A stretch of 64,000 nt of DNA from positions 8,504,633 through 8,568,632 of the forward strand of contig NC_087069.1 in NCBI RefSeq assembly GCF_963678635.1, given 5' to 3'. A model generated the notes under the pieces. The model saw only the letters and a list, made by a program, of their open reading frames with translations, had not been told where the DNA came from and did not search any database. Of this stretch, positions 49,757-61,904 are shown piece by piece (positions within the stretch are counted from its first letter, which is position 1; each line of letters starts with the position of its first letter). The DNA comes from Symsagittifera roscoffensis (taxonomy: Eukaryota > Xenacoelomorpha > Acoela > Convolutidae). The position numbers and the translations under genes are program-made.

Positions 49757-50661
49757 TGTAACATTCGCCCGGAATTACATATCGACGGAAAATAGAGCCA
49801 AGCTATAAAACGACTGGCCAGCGTCTAAACAAAGCTCTACATGCTTTTAACCGTCTCTGCCAAAGCCAGTTCTTTTGGTGGTCTTCGTAACATCGGGTCG
49901 ACAAGAACGTTACTGCTTTCGGCTTCGGTCAAAACACTCAAATTAACTTAACTACATGCAGAAATAGTGAGCTCATGGCTGGGTCTCAGTATCCCCAGAC
50001 CACGAGCTCACTCCTAAAATCAGGGCTATTACTAATTATTGAATTATCAATATTTTTGTTCGGTAGATAAAAATCATCATCTCCATCGAAGATGGATCAA
50101 CCCTTTCCCCCAATTCCTAGCTTCTCATCCTCGTTAAATGAATTCAGATGTTAATTAAATTCAATTCAAAACATAATAGGGAAGCTAAAAGTTTATGTGA
50201 AATAGTTCCAGTTCAAATCCCGAGACCCCTCCGGATTCTTGAATCCGGGGAAATAAGACCCTTATCCTCCTTCCAGAAGGCTGGTTTTATACCCTTCACC
50301 GTTGTTCCCAACGGCCTTGCAACTATTGTAGCGACACAATAGTTGCAATTCGGGACAGTCTCTGCAACTTCTGCTTTTCTCCGATTCTGATTCTCAAATT
50401 TCTCGTTGTTGTCGTCGTCGCAACTAATGCTGTTATCTTTTTTTCAGGTTTTTCTTCAAAATGGCAGTTTTTGACGTTTCTTAGAATTTTTACGTCATCA
50501 TTTCTCGATTTTTTAAAATTTAGGATTTTTCGAATCCTTCAGCCTTCACGATTTGTCCAATCGTCTGAATAACGCTCTTAGTCCTTCAAAACTGCCAACT
50601 CGGAAGGTTCGCTGCTAAAAACTCGAAACTGCATTTTCGTCCATTCTGGTCGAATGTCACA
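49757..50661 (-). repeat. 3' LTR of copy 3
   Basis: 905 bp, plus-strand ends TGTAACATTCG and CGAATGTCACA, directly adjoining the polypurine tract in the canonical arrangement. Contains the hairpin at about 50325-50356. Confidence 0.85.
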
Positions 50662-50674
50662 TACTCCCCGGACA
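50662..50674 (-). promoter_or_regulatory. Polypurine tract of copy 3
   Basis: In element sense TGTCCGGGGAGTA then TGTGACATTCG (LTR start). This is the clearest intact 3' LTR/polypurine junction in the window. Confidence 0.6.
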
Positions 50675-51478
50675 GCCCGGTCAATGTCCCCATTGAATCT
50701 CGCAATGTTCGTAAAATTGGTACAGTGTCATCGAACAGACTTTAGAAAATGCACGAAATTACTTTTATCCGCGTCATTTCGACCCACTGCAGAATATAAA
50801 TGGCATCATATTACATTGCTATAGCCTTCCAAATTCTTTCACTAATCTGCACATTGAGGATATGACTTAGATAAAACATATTTTCAGACTTCCAATGTCA
50901 ATGTCCTGATTTAAAACTTTTTCTCCTAGATTTTAAAAGATGTTGGTTTGCAGGACAGTCCTGCCAACCAACAAGCTAAAATTATCCTACTATTCTTCTT
51001 CCCTTCGGAAATCTTGCTTGTTATTGTCCTGAATATTAAAACTAAGGAAATCTGTGGTTAAAAAGCACAATGAAACAATCTCCCTCTTCAAGAGATTATC
51101 CAAGTCTTTCATGTCACCACAAAGTGATCAGTCGTCCTAGTTGATTAAAAAACACTCATGCAAATATACTCTTTACTCAAGCCTTTCTAAATAAGTAGTA
51201 AGTGTTTCTAAAGCCCTAACTAAAATCAAAATGCAAATTTATAATTGCAACAAATTTTTAAACGTTCAAAACTCAACTAAATGTTTGAGTTTTCAATTAC
51301 AACTTGGTTGCTTGGTTTCTCACTTGAGTTTTTGTCATACACATAAAGCACTTCTGAGTTTTAACTTCTTCTTTTTGTCACTTCTTTGTTTCTCCTTTTT
51401 TTCCGTCGTTTAGAAGTTCTAAAACTTCTAAATTCTTCTCATTTTCTTTCTTTTTGCATCTTGTTTCTCTGCCATTTG
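50675..51478 (-). other. 3' untranslated region of copy 3
   Basis: Homologous to 24944-25725 and 26931-27739, with the 33-nt near-perfect palindrome at 50941-50973. No coding. Confidence 0.7.
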
Positions 51479-52302
51479 TCAAGGTTCCATCTCCTTTTCC
51501 TGTGACACTGAGTCTGCACTTTCAGTTTCTGTGTCTTGCAACACATCGTTAGCTATTCTGACGCTGTTGGAAGCAGTCCTCCAACACTTCTGCTCGTCTA
51601 CCCTCTATTTGCAACAAGGTAGGGGATCCACGTTAGATTCTCTGTTCCTGCAGAAGCTGTGGTGGAGACACAACGTCACATTTCTCTCCAAATCTTCCTT
51701 CAACATCTCTGCCTTCTCCTTTCCACTACGTTCACTTGTCCTGGAAATTCTTTTCACAGCGCTGCTCACTGCATTCCGATGAGTCACGAAAGCTCGCTTG
51801 AAAGCTCCTGCCCCAATGTCCAGCTGGTACCCACTGTACACTCTACCGTGCTTCGACATATGCTTTTTGGCATATTCGTACAACCATGCAGTCATGTTAG
51901 CTCTAAACCATGGCATCAGTCGTCTTCTCGCCCATATCTTTTTCACTTCCATCGGAATGTTTAGATTTTGGTCCTAATTTGGTATGCGGATTAGTAGCGC
52001 TCTTAATCGTTACAATTCTCGACGTCCAGAACCTTAGAAACACTGCTTGCTCGTAATCAAAGGAGCAATCGCGTATGTCTTTACTCAGGAAAGGGTTGTA
52101 CGCTATCCATATGACTCCGGACACGTAGCTGTATGACTTCTTCCTGATCGGTCCACAGTAATCACTGGATTTTGGCAGTGCCCACATAGATTCCTTAGTG
52201 AGTCTCATCTCCTTGTTTGAGAATCTCCTGATTTCGTCTATCTTTCTCATGGGTTCTAGTTCTTCAGGTTCTTTCATATTCATCCAAGTTGAAGTTATCC
52301 AT
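51479..52302 (-). pseudogene. ORF B remnant of copy 3 (two large internal deletions)
   Basis: Starts with the first codons of ORF B (MDNFNLDE at 52302), jumps near 52278 to the MKEPEELEPM segment (copy 1 about 22755), then near 51966 jumps again from about copy 1 position 23065 to 24465, and ends at the normal C-terminus. The whole SGNH domain and most of the unknown region are lost. Confidence 0.8.
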
Positions 52303-52683
52303 TCTCTTCTCAGGTTTGATTCGATTCGATTCTATGATTTGATTGAAGTGAGCAATTAAATGATCAATCAGGATCTGGAAAAGAGGTCACGAATATCGCA
52401 CTTGTCAGTTTCACCCTAACTTCTCGTTAAAATTTCATAAAAACAGTCAGATAAAAAAACTTTGATCCTAAAATTAATTAAAATCAATCGGTCTCTAAAT
52501 TTTTGGAATTCGACCTAAGATTGGACAGTCCAAACTTTGGATCTATTCCTAAGATCGTCATCAGTTGTTCATGATCACTGACTCTTTCTTACCCGAGATC
52601 TTAATCACATAACACATAACATAACATAACACACATATGACACACTACATAATTTAGTCTAACACCCTCTTGCACGTCATTCA
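52303..52683 (-). promoter_or_regulatory. Intergenic region of copy 3, with splice-acceptor-like site
   Basis: Homologous to 15643-16035. In element sense it reads CTCTTTTCCAG ending at 52375, the best acceptor match of the three copies, and keeps the TTGGACAGTCCAA palindrome near 52522-52534. Confidence 0.45.
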
Positions 52684-55600
52684 GCCTATACTTAAGTAAG
52701 TATACTTGTATATTAGTATCAGAGAAGATTACATGTATAAGCGCGTACAATTCCCGAGGATGCAGTCGTCCTCTGTTCGGATCTTACACAGGAAGCGAGA
52801 GCTCCTTCACGTCCATTTCCACGAGGAAGTCTCTCAACCTCGTCAAGGACAAGACTAGGTTTTCTGGGTCCACGTGCCGCTTCTCCGTCGCCCTTGTCAC
52901 CAAGAAGCATAGGTATTTTCCCGGTATCTGTGACAGCGCGGGAGGCAAGGCTGTTACGCCCCCTACTCCTGGTCTTTGCTTCCAAAGGAATTCCACGTTT
53001 TTATATTCTCTCTTAAAATCTGCCGCTAACGCTGTCCTAAAACTCATGTCTGCTGTGATTGCTATTGCACATGTTCTTTTTGTGAGTATGAAATCACTGT
53101 CTGTTAGTATTATGTTACTTGAATATTCATTTGGTAAGTTAAAATATGACTCAACTACCCTACCTATGTCAGGTTTCTTAGGTTCTTCGCCTGTTTCTGC
53201 TTCTAAGTCTCCTGTTTCTCTTGCTACTCTTAATTTTTTTATAATCAAGTTTTCAGTGTGGGTAAGTCCTACCCCACTCCCCGGACAAAAATATCCATCG
53301 ACGTCCCCGTCGATCGCATACCGGATATCAAGTCGAATTTAGAAGCCGGAATGAGTAGTTGCCCTTCCTGGGCAGCCCAGGAAGGATCATCTCGTTCGGT
53401 TTTGATGTATTTCATGCTTTCACGATCTACATCTTGAATCGTGACACTGGTTTCTTTGGGGTCTGATGTCATTTCGTTCAGCCACTCCAATACTCGCAGA
53501 TTTGTGAGATCTTTTTCGAAGGACTCCTGTTGCTCGAAATCTTTTTTGGGTTTCAACCCGTCCTCGATCCATTCCTGGTCGTAATCATTCACTATGTCGA
53601 TGTCTTGTGACACTGTTATTCCTTCCAGACCTACCACTTCTTCCACTATCTTTTTCAGATCTAACCTGTCTACTACAAAGTCGTCACCGTAAGGGTTATA
53701 TATTTTTTGTCCCGTCGTTCTGTCGAGTCTGTATCGTGAACGGAAGATCTGGTTCCAAGTTCTTGGGAACCTCCATCTGTTCGGGATCCTGCCAGTCTTC
53801 TTCTGCCTAGGGTAAGGTTTCATCGTATGCTTCGATCACCTCATTTGGATCCAGGTCCAGTCGTTCCTTCCTCTACGACTTCGTTTCTATCGTTCTTCTC
53901 CCTGGCGCCCTTCTCGTTAACCTCAAAAGCAGGATCCATCATTAGATAATCCCCTTCTTCTATGTCTGCGGGTATACACCAGTCTTCTGTCGATGGATTG
54001 TGTGGCTTAATGTTCTCGTATTGGGCGGCTCGGCCAGTACTCAGTCTATAAAAGCGTCCCTCCTGGTGCACTTCCGTAATCATGAAGGGTCCCCTCCACT
54101 TCTTTAGGGGCTTTTTTGTTCCTTTCGGTGGTATAACGTTCTGAAATACCCATATGTAATCTCCCACCGAGTAAGCTTTTGCACCAGCTGCTTTCTTGTC
54201 GATTTTTTTCCTCTGCCTTGCTGTGCTTGCTGAGTATTTCGTCTACACAAATCGTGCAACTCTTGCTGACGTCTGATCACATCCCTCACGTAGACCTGTG
54301 GAGACGTTTTCTTTCCCTCATACTCTGGGTAGAAAGAGGTCAAGGGTAAAGACTTCTCGTGTCCAGTTAGCATCATGTGTGGACTGACTCCAGTGGTTGA
54401 GTGTTGCGAGCTATTATAGGCTCCCATCACCTGTGGAATGTATATGTCCCAATCGGTCATGTACCTGGAACAATATACCCTCAGCATCGACACTAACGTT
54501 CTATTTTGTCTTTCCACTAAGCCATTCGTCTGGGGGTGGTATGTCGTGGAGTGAGCTTGAGAAACCTGTGAGCGTCTCATTAGCTGTTTCATAAGCTCTC
54601 CTACGAAAGCTGTTCCATTATCCGATTGAAACGTCATCGGACAACCATGTCTCGCTATCCACGTATTGATCAGGTGGTCGCATGTCTCTTCCGCCGAGGC
54701 AGTTATGCAGGACACGGCCTCTGCATACTTCGTGAAGTGATCTATCATGACCAGGACTTGATTATAACCACTGTCTGTCATGCATATCTTTTGATGATCT
54801 ATCTGCACCACCTCGTTGAATTCAGGCGACTCGATCGATTGTCAAGGAAATCGCAATTTCCTTGGATCCTTGACCTGTTGGCATGACAGGCACGCTGTTA
54901 CCCACTTCTCACATGCCTTTTTCATTCCAGGCCACTCAAAGCGCTTCAGGATCCTCTGATACACTTTGTCGATCCCCTGATGGCCCATCTGATCATGCGA
55001 CCTAAATAATATTTCTGTCTGATAGAGTTGCGGCAACACTATCGCGTTATACTTTTATAGGACTTTGTCTTCTTCTCTTCTCTTGCAAGCCACAATTCCA
55101 TCCTTGTTCAAATATAACCTCCCCTCTTTCTGCATGAAGTACTGTCTCAGGATGCGTTAACTGTCTTCTTCCAGCTCACCTTTGTCTGGTGCACCATTTT
55201 CTGTCCACCTTTTCAGGTTGCTTGTCATGCGGTCATTTCTCTGCGCCCTTAGTAGGTCCGAGAGTCTGTATCTCGCCTTCAAGAATGTCTTCATGACTCT
55301 CATCTGACTATTCATCTCATTGGGCTGGTCTGTGTCTTCTTCCATCTTGACGAACCAGATCTTCACCAACGGCTGTGTTGCTTGTTTGAACGGCTGAAGA
55401 TCAGTCCTGACTACCTCTTTTTGTGGCAACAGACTTATCGACCGCTTCGATACCGCTATTGTTTCCAAATCATCCGCTGCGTTGTCAAAGACTCTTTCGC
55501 TTGGTATGAGGTAGCGATCACTGTCAGGGTCCTGGTACACTTCTCTATCCAGATCCCTTGCACGAGTTTCCACTAGTAGTGTGTGGATCGCTAGTTCTGA

Positions 55601-58600
55601 CAGTTCTGATCCCGAGCTCGAGTTCCTGTTTGAGTATGTGTCAATTCCTGAGTTCCGCGAATTGTCATCTGTTGAAGAGTCTGTGTTGGAGTCTGCACCC
55701 TCCTCCAGATCAGGTCCGTGCCCTCTCCGCATCCATCTGAACTCCCCGGACAAAACTTTGTTCCCCAGGTCCTGTTTCTTGTCAGGAAACTTTTCCTCTA
55801 TCTCAGACTCCCCGGAAAAATTTCCTTTCCCTGGTGTTGATCTTGAACTCGCCTGCTTTTTTCACCGTTTGTCTCCCCGGACAAACAATCTTGCACCAGT
55901 TTTTGTTCAATCTTCTCACTTTCTCTATCTTGGTCCTCAAAGGTAACGGTTTTCTTTCGCGTATCGTTCCCCTGTTCTTTCCGACCGTATGAAGTACTTG
56001 TTAAGACCTCGTGGGGTATTGAGGATACTAGTTGCTGAACTATTGACCTACAATCCCTCTCGTTGTCTCTGTGTTGTCGTATTGACAGCATGATCTTCAA
56101 CTTCTCACTGACTGTCAGTGATGTCATGGCTGCTGCCCACTCGGGGTCGTCTCTGGTCACTTCTCTCTCTAACAATCTTCCCAGCATCCGCATCACTTGC
56201 GGTGTGACCTGCACCGTTCCATTCAATAATGAGAGGCTGTTTATGTTCATGCGAGAGAGTTCTTGCTGGACCAGGTTTGAGCGCAGCAACAGATCCAAGG
56301 GCACGGGGTCCCTTTTGGATAGGATTTTTATCTCGGCTGCTTTCTCGACAGGTAACTCAGGATGTCCTGGAATTGGATGTCCAGACTTGTTCAACCAACT
56401 CGTTAAGGCAAGCGCTTCATAAGTTTCTTTGTCCAGAAACGAGAATCCTTCCTTTATTTCTGCCTGATTAGCTTGCTTCTGTTCCAATCTTTCATAGAAC
56501 TCAGTTTTCTTGCTGAGGCTGTCAGCATTCTGGTATTTATCACGCATCCTGTGCTCGATTATCATGTGATAGCCATCCAATCTTACTATCCATCAACCAA
56601 TAAAACTCTGATCTATCGAGTAGGTCTTCAACCAGGATAACGCTCTGTTGTCCGCGCGTAACTTAAAGGGAGCGCTTCCCAAGTATGCGCTGTACTTTTC
56701 CACGAAAGTGACTTCTTCAAATATTTCTGCTTTTGGTGCACCATATTTCATCTCAGTGTCAAGAACATACATGCCCTTCTCTGTAGGCATGCCTAGCACT
56801 GGCGCTTCGCACAGTTCCCGCTTTATGTTCTCGAAGGTAATTTGTGCTTCATCGTTCTATTCGAACTTCTTTCCTTTGTTGCCAATCAGCCTCTGCACTG
56901 GATACACTTGTCTGCATATCCTTTGATGAACTCAAGGTAATAAATGGCAAACCTTAGGAAGCTCATTAGCTGTGTGTCCGTTCTTGAAGCCTTCCATTTC
57001 AACACTGCCTCTACTGCTTCCGGGTCCGGCCTCACACCATGCCTGTCCACCATTCTTCACAGGTACTTGATCGAATCCCTAAGGATTTCACATTTCGATG
57101 ACTTACACTTCAAGCCTGCTCTTTTCATACATCCAAAGACCTCATCGAGCCGATCAATGTGGTCTTCCAGGGTCGGTGTCGCTATCACTACGTCATCCAC
57201 GTAACACATCACGAGATTCCCGTTTTTCTTAGTCACTCTGGTCAAAGCCTGAGCCAGCAGTCTTTGAAAAGTGGCCGTTGCATTGCACAAGCCGAAGGGC
57301 ATCCTCTTCCACTGGTACAACCCCAATTCACACGCGAATCCGGTCTTTTCCCTATCCTTCTTCCGCAGAGGGACCTGCCAGAAGGCAGAGCCCAAATCCA
57401 ATGTGGTGAAGAACTTGGCATCACCAAGTTTTGAGAGGCTCTCGTCTATTCGCGATGTCGGGTACGCATCTTTTATTGTCACCGCGTTCAAGTAGCGAAA
57501 GTCGCAACAAAGCCTAAGCTGCCCCCTTTCTTTTTTGCCATTACCACCCCGCAAGCCCACGGCGATTTCGAGGGTTCTATCATGTCGTATTCAAGCAGCA
57601 TTTCGATTTCCGCAAAATTTCGAAATCTCCCTCACCTATTTTCCCTTTTAAATTTTCTATCTCTGGCAAAACCGGTTTGTAAGATTCTAGTTCATATGAC
57701 GAGGGGCGTTACGGAAAATTCGAGCAGCTCGATAAGCCGTCGTCCGTTTCGGATTTCATTGAAAACAATTTATGAATAGATTTTAATTCATTAATCCTCT
57801 TTAAAATTTTATCTTTATTGGCATGATAAGGACAGTCTTTCACACTATGTTTTTCAAGTTTTGTGTCTCCTCATAGTCGGTCCTCATCGGCAAAGCGTAA
57901 CCAAGCTTCTTTCCACGCTGGATTGAAACCGTGGTGTCCAGTGTGTTCAATAACACACTGACACACAGTCCGTTTCGCGTTACCGAGAAGCTCCGGCCTA
58001 AAATCGCCGAACTCTGACTATTTTGATTCGGTACTAAACAAACCTGTTTACTATCGCTTAACGAATTCAAATTCCTCATTCTAAAAATTGCCACCACAGC
58101 CTGCCCTGGCTGTAGTTTTACCTTTCTATCTTAAACAATTGGTACCTTGTTTTTGTCTGTTATTATCCTATTAATTGGTTTCTTAACATACTTCCGGTCC
58201 GGGTTTCTAATCCGTATTAGACCGTTGTTCAAGTCAATCATCACGTCAAAATTCCTGACAAAATCTCTGCCCAAGATGAATTGGTCGGCGTTGTCTAAAA
58301 TCTCTACTACCAGGAAGCTCATCCATAGATCCCGTCCTCCCATGTGGAGAACTGTTATCGGCGTTCTTCCGGCTACGTAAGTCGATCCTCGATTGGCGGC
58401 GGCCAGTCGGAGATTCGCCGGAATTAGATCTTCCCTCGTGAAGCCCATTCTTTTCCAAGTTTTTATCGGCATCACACTCACTACCGCTCTTGTGTCCAGA
58501 AGCCCTGTGACTCCGATTTTCTTGCCATTGGTGTCGAGCAGATGTGCAGTCACATCTGCTTCGTATCCAATGTGTACCGCGTCTTGTTCCATCATGGCGT

Positions 58601-61600
58601 CATGGCCTATCCGGCGCACTTTGAGTTCCTCCTCACCCAAATATATCTGCCCTATTTGGTCACTATCTGTTGTCACATAACTCCTAGTGTAGATACTGAT
58701 TCCATCTACGTTCAGAATCACTTGATACGGCCCATAGACTTCCACGTAGCGTCCATGAAGCTTCTTTATGCGAGGGCCACCCGTTGTTAGTAGTGCTCGC
58801 ACAGCTCTCGACTCAGTGCGTGGCTCCACCTGCCTCAGATAATCTGCATATGTGTCCAAATGCATCAAAGTAAACTCTGATGGTTCACTCAGATTTCTGA
58901 TTACCTGGTGTCCTGCTACCGAGACTATCGACTGTACCTTGCTTCCTTGCGGCATCATGCCAAACCTCTGACCGGAGATCACATTAAGTTTCATGCTCAA
59001 CCTACTTGGTGCCTTTGTCTCCTCGACTTCTGTTGCCTCGAAGGTATTCAGTTGCTCTTGTAGTTTCTCATTTTCCAGTTCGAATTTCATTTTTTGTTCG
59101 ATCTCTGTCGTCACCAGTTCCTGCTGCACTCTATTTAGAGCATCCCTCGCGGCTGCCCTATTATCATTCTTGAAGTCTTCGGCCGCAGTCACTGGTTCCG
59201 GTTCACATGTCTCTTCCTTTACCGCTTGCATTTTCTTCGTTTCAGCTCTTGCGGTTTGTCTTTTCTGCGCGCCTCCGCTTCACTCAACAGGCGAGACTTG
59301 CTGGCTTTCACTCCTGACAAAGCTTCCTCATGCCTTGGATGCTTGATGTCTGCTACAGCATCCCAGAATTTCAGACAATCTGATTTAAAATGACCTTCCA
59401 ATTTGCAAAAGAAACACCTCGGGCCGAATTTCGCAATTACTCCTCTCATTGAATCCTCATGGTCAACTTCTGACGCATCTTCGTCCTCGAGGCTAAAGCC
59501 TATTGCTTTCATGCCCTGTATGTAAGTTGGGCATGCTGACACATGATGGTCCGTTGAACTGCAATTGGCACAAGAGCGTCTCTTGTCCATATCATCCCTC
59601 GGTTTGTACCAGTTGTTCCCTTGGTTTGCTGGTCCGTTGTTAAAATTGCCATAATTGTTCTTATAATATCCAGATCTCGAAGGAGTTTTCAACAAAAGAT
59701 ATTCTTTTGACTTGAGACTCAACTCCTCTGGTGTTGGCGCATCGGTTGATAGTGGTGTGTAATGCATTGCTAACATTGTTCGAAGTTCATCATTCTTCAC
59801 ACCATCGATGAATTTTGAGGCTACTGCCAGGTTCATCCTTCTGTTTGACTCATCGGGATGGCTGCGTCTTCTCAGCATTTCCAAGTCGTCTAGGAACTTG
59901 TCTATTGTTTCATCTTCTCGTTGCCTCCGTTTGTCGAAGCGCATCATTGCCTGGTGCCCCTGCACCCCTGATCCAAAACGATTTAACAAGATTTCGAAAA
60001 CTTTCTCAGCTGTGTCTCGCTGATATTGCTTCTTGGCCATGACACAGTTCAGGGCTGTCCCTTCCAAGCTACTGGTGAGCTCACTGCATTCTTGTCTTTC
60101 TGACAAGTCCTCTTCCTCAAAATGCAGTTTCATTACCTATATCCAGGTATCAATACAGCCATCAGATTCGTCTTTATAGCACCTTGGTTTCTTAAAGACT
60201 CTTCTGGACTTCTCACTGCGTTCATTGGCTCTGGATAACCTCGTAAGGAATGTTTCCAAAGACCTGTTTAGTGGTTCAAAGGCTCTGACCATTGCCGTAG
60301 CATCTCTTGAGTGCCCTGCCTGAGTATCGTCACCCCCAGCTAAGGGTTCTGTATTTGGTGCATCCCTACAATCCGAATCACCGTGACTATTTCCTCCTAG
60401 GCCCACATGACTCCTCCCTGGTTTGGCATGTCTCCTGTTGCTGGAATCACCTCTCCCAGTCGCACGTGTGCCTTGCGTCGATCGTTCGCTTGAGGTCTGT
60501 CTGTTCCCTGTTGAACTTGCTCTACTGTTTGGGCCCCATGTTCTATTATCCCTTGTGGCATAGCTTGATGAGCTGCCCCTACCTCTAGTGGATCCATATG
60601 TCCTCCTCCTTTGATGGTCATTGAATTTCACCTTCGGTTCCCTGCTGGGACATCCCGAATTTGGTTCCCCTTCTCTTGGTCCACTCCTGCTGCCCAGTAG
60701 CCCGTCCAACCTGTCCATGATAGCCTGAGTTCGCCTTCCCATCATCGCATCTATCTTTGTGTCAAGAGTCCTAAGAGTCTGCTCTTGTTGTGTTCTTAAC
60801 TTTTCCATATCGTCTCTTAAGCGTAACTCTCTCTGTTCCGCTTCTCTTGTCATTCGCGACAAGTTCTTCGCTATATGCTCGTCGTTCTTTCCTTTAAGCG
60901 TTTTTCGCTCCTGTCAACTTCTTGTCTATTGCGGTTTATTTCTTCCCGCAGACTTTCTCTTTCAACGTGGACTGCTCTTTCTAGTTCACTCATTCTTATG
61001 GACATCTGTTCATTTTGTTCTCCTATACTGCCCACTATGTTGTTCAAGGCTTCTTCTAATGATGCCCGTTTTCTACTAGTGGCGTCACTAGTGGCGGTGT
61101 CACCCTGTCGATCCCAGGTAGCTTTGTGCTGGTCGAGATTCTGGCTGTGATTCACTGCCTCGACGTTTTTTCGTTATCCACCTCTGGTTCCGCCGATGCG
61201 TTGCCTAGCCCTATGTTTCTATTCTCCCCAGTTCGCGTCTCCGATTTTGTCATACTCACAGAGTCTCTTGACTGGATCTTGACTGAGTGTTTGTTTCTTT
61301 GCTTATCGTTCTCACCACACCAAATTTGCCCATGGTTCCAGTCTCTCTGTTGGTGTATGGCTCATTCTCCTGGGTCGAACTATTGAGGCTGACTAGAGAT
61401 TCAAAGTTCACTTGTTCCTCATCGTCCTCTTCTTCCTCCTGGAAAGTTGTCTTCATTCTTTCTGAGAACGATGAGGACGTTGTCTGTTTCTCCATCACGC
61501 CTGCCATCATGGTGTTGTCTGTGGGAGATCTCCTAGTTGCCGCAATTTCAGTAGAGATGTCGGACAGTTTTGACATCTCCTCTCGGTCCAGTGTCCCGGT

Positions 61601-61904
61601 GGAAGTGGCAAAATCTTGGCCTTGTTCTACCGGAGTTCCCTCTCCCGTCCGGTTCATGCATTTATTGATTCTCATGCATGGCCTGGTCCGGATAGACCTC
61701 CGCTTCTAGCATAGCTTTTCGCTCTTCTGAGGACTTCTGACTCCTGGTTTCAACCATTCTGCCTGAAACCGTCTCTCTTTTGTCGGTCCGGGTTCGTGTG
61801 ATCCGTTCCACAAAAGAGTCGGTCATTGTGTTTCTTTGCTTTTCAGGTATGAATTTCCTAGAGCTATTACCTCGTTTAGGTATTTTTGACTTGTCTAGAC
61901 TCAT
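52684..61904 (-). pseudogene. ORF A of copy 3 (Gag-Pol-integrase-macrodomain, broken)
   Basis: ATG at 61904 (MSLDKSKIPKRG). Domain order as in copy 1. Both zinc knuckles are present (about 59570 and 59400); the protease has LLDTRAVVSVMP (near 58490); RT YVDD is present (near 57200). RNase H has lost about 126 bp after YVLDT (near 56757), and a stretch before the RT is deleted (near 57600). Integrase Asp (QIDHQK, near 54800), SDNG and VERQN are kept. The codons that are TAA (11858) and TGA (12557) in copy 1 are sense codons here. Frameshifts occur near 61660, 61200, 60866, 57840, 55040, 54170 and 52784. The macrodomain is mostly kept (52784-53230). Confidence 0.85.
55742..55885 (-). promoter_or_regulatory. 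Triplicated polypurine-tract-like motifs (copy 3)
   Basis: Complement of TTTGTCCGGGGAG at 55742 and 55873, with a degenerate copy at 55808 (CCCCGGAAAAA). Spacing 66 and 65 bp. A fourth lies at 53277-53289. Confidence 0.55.
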
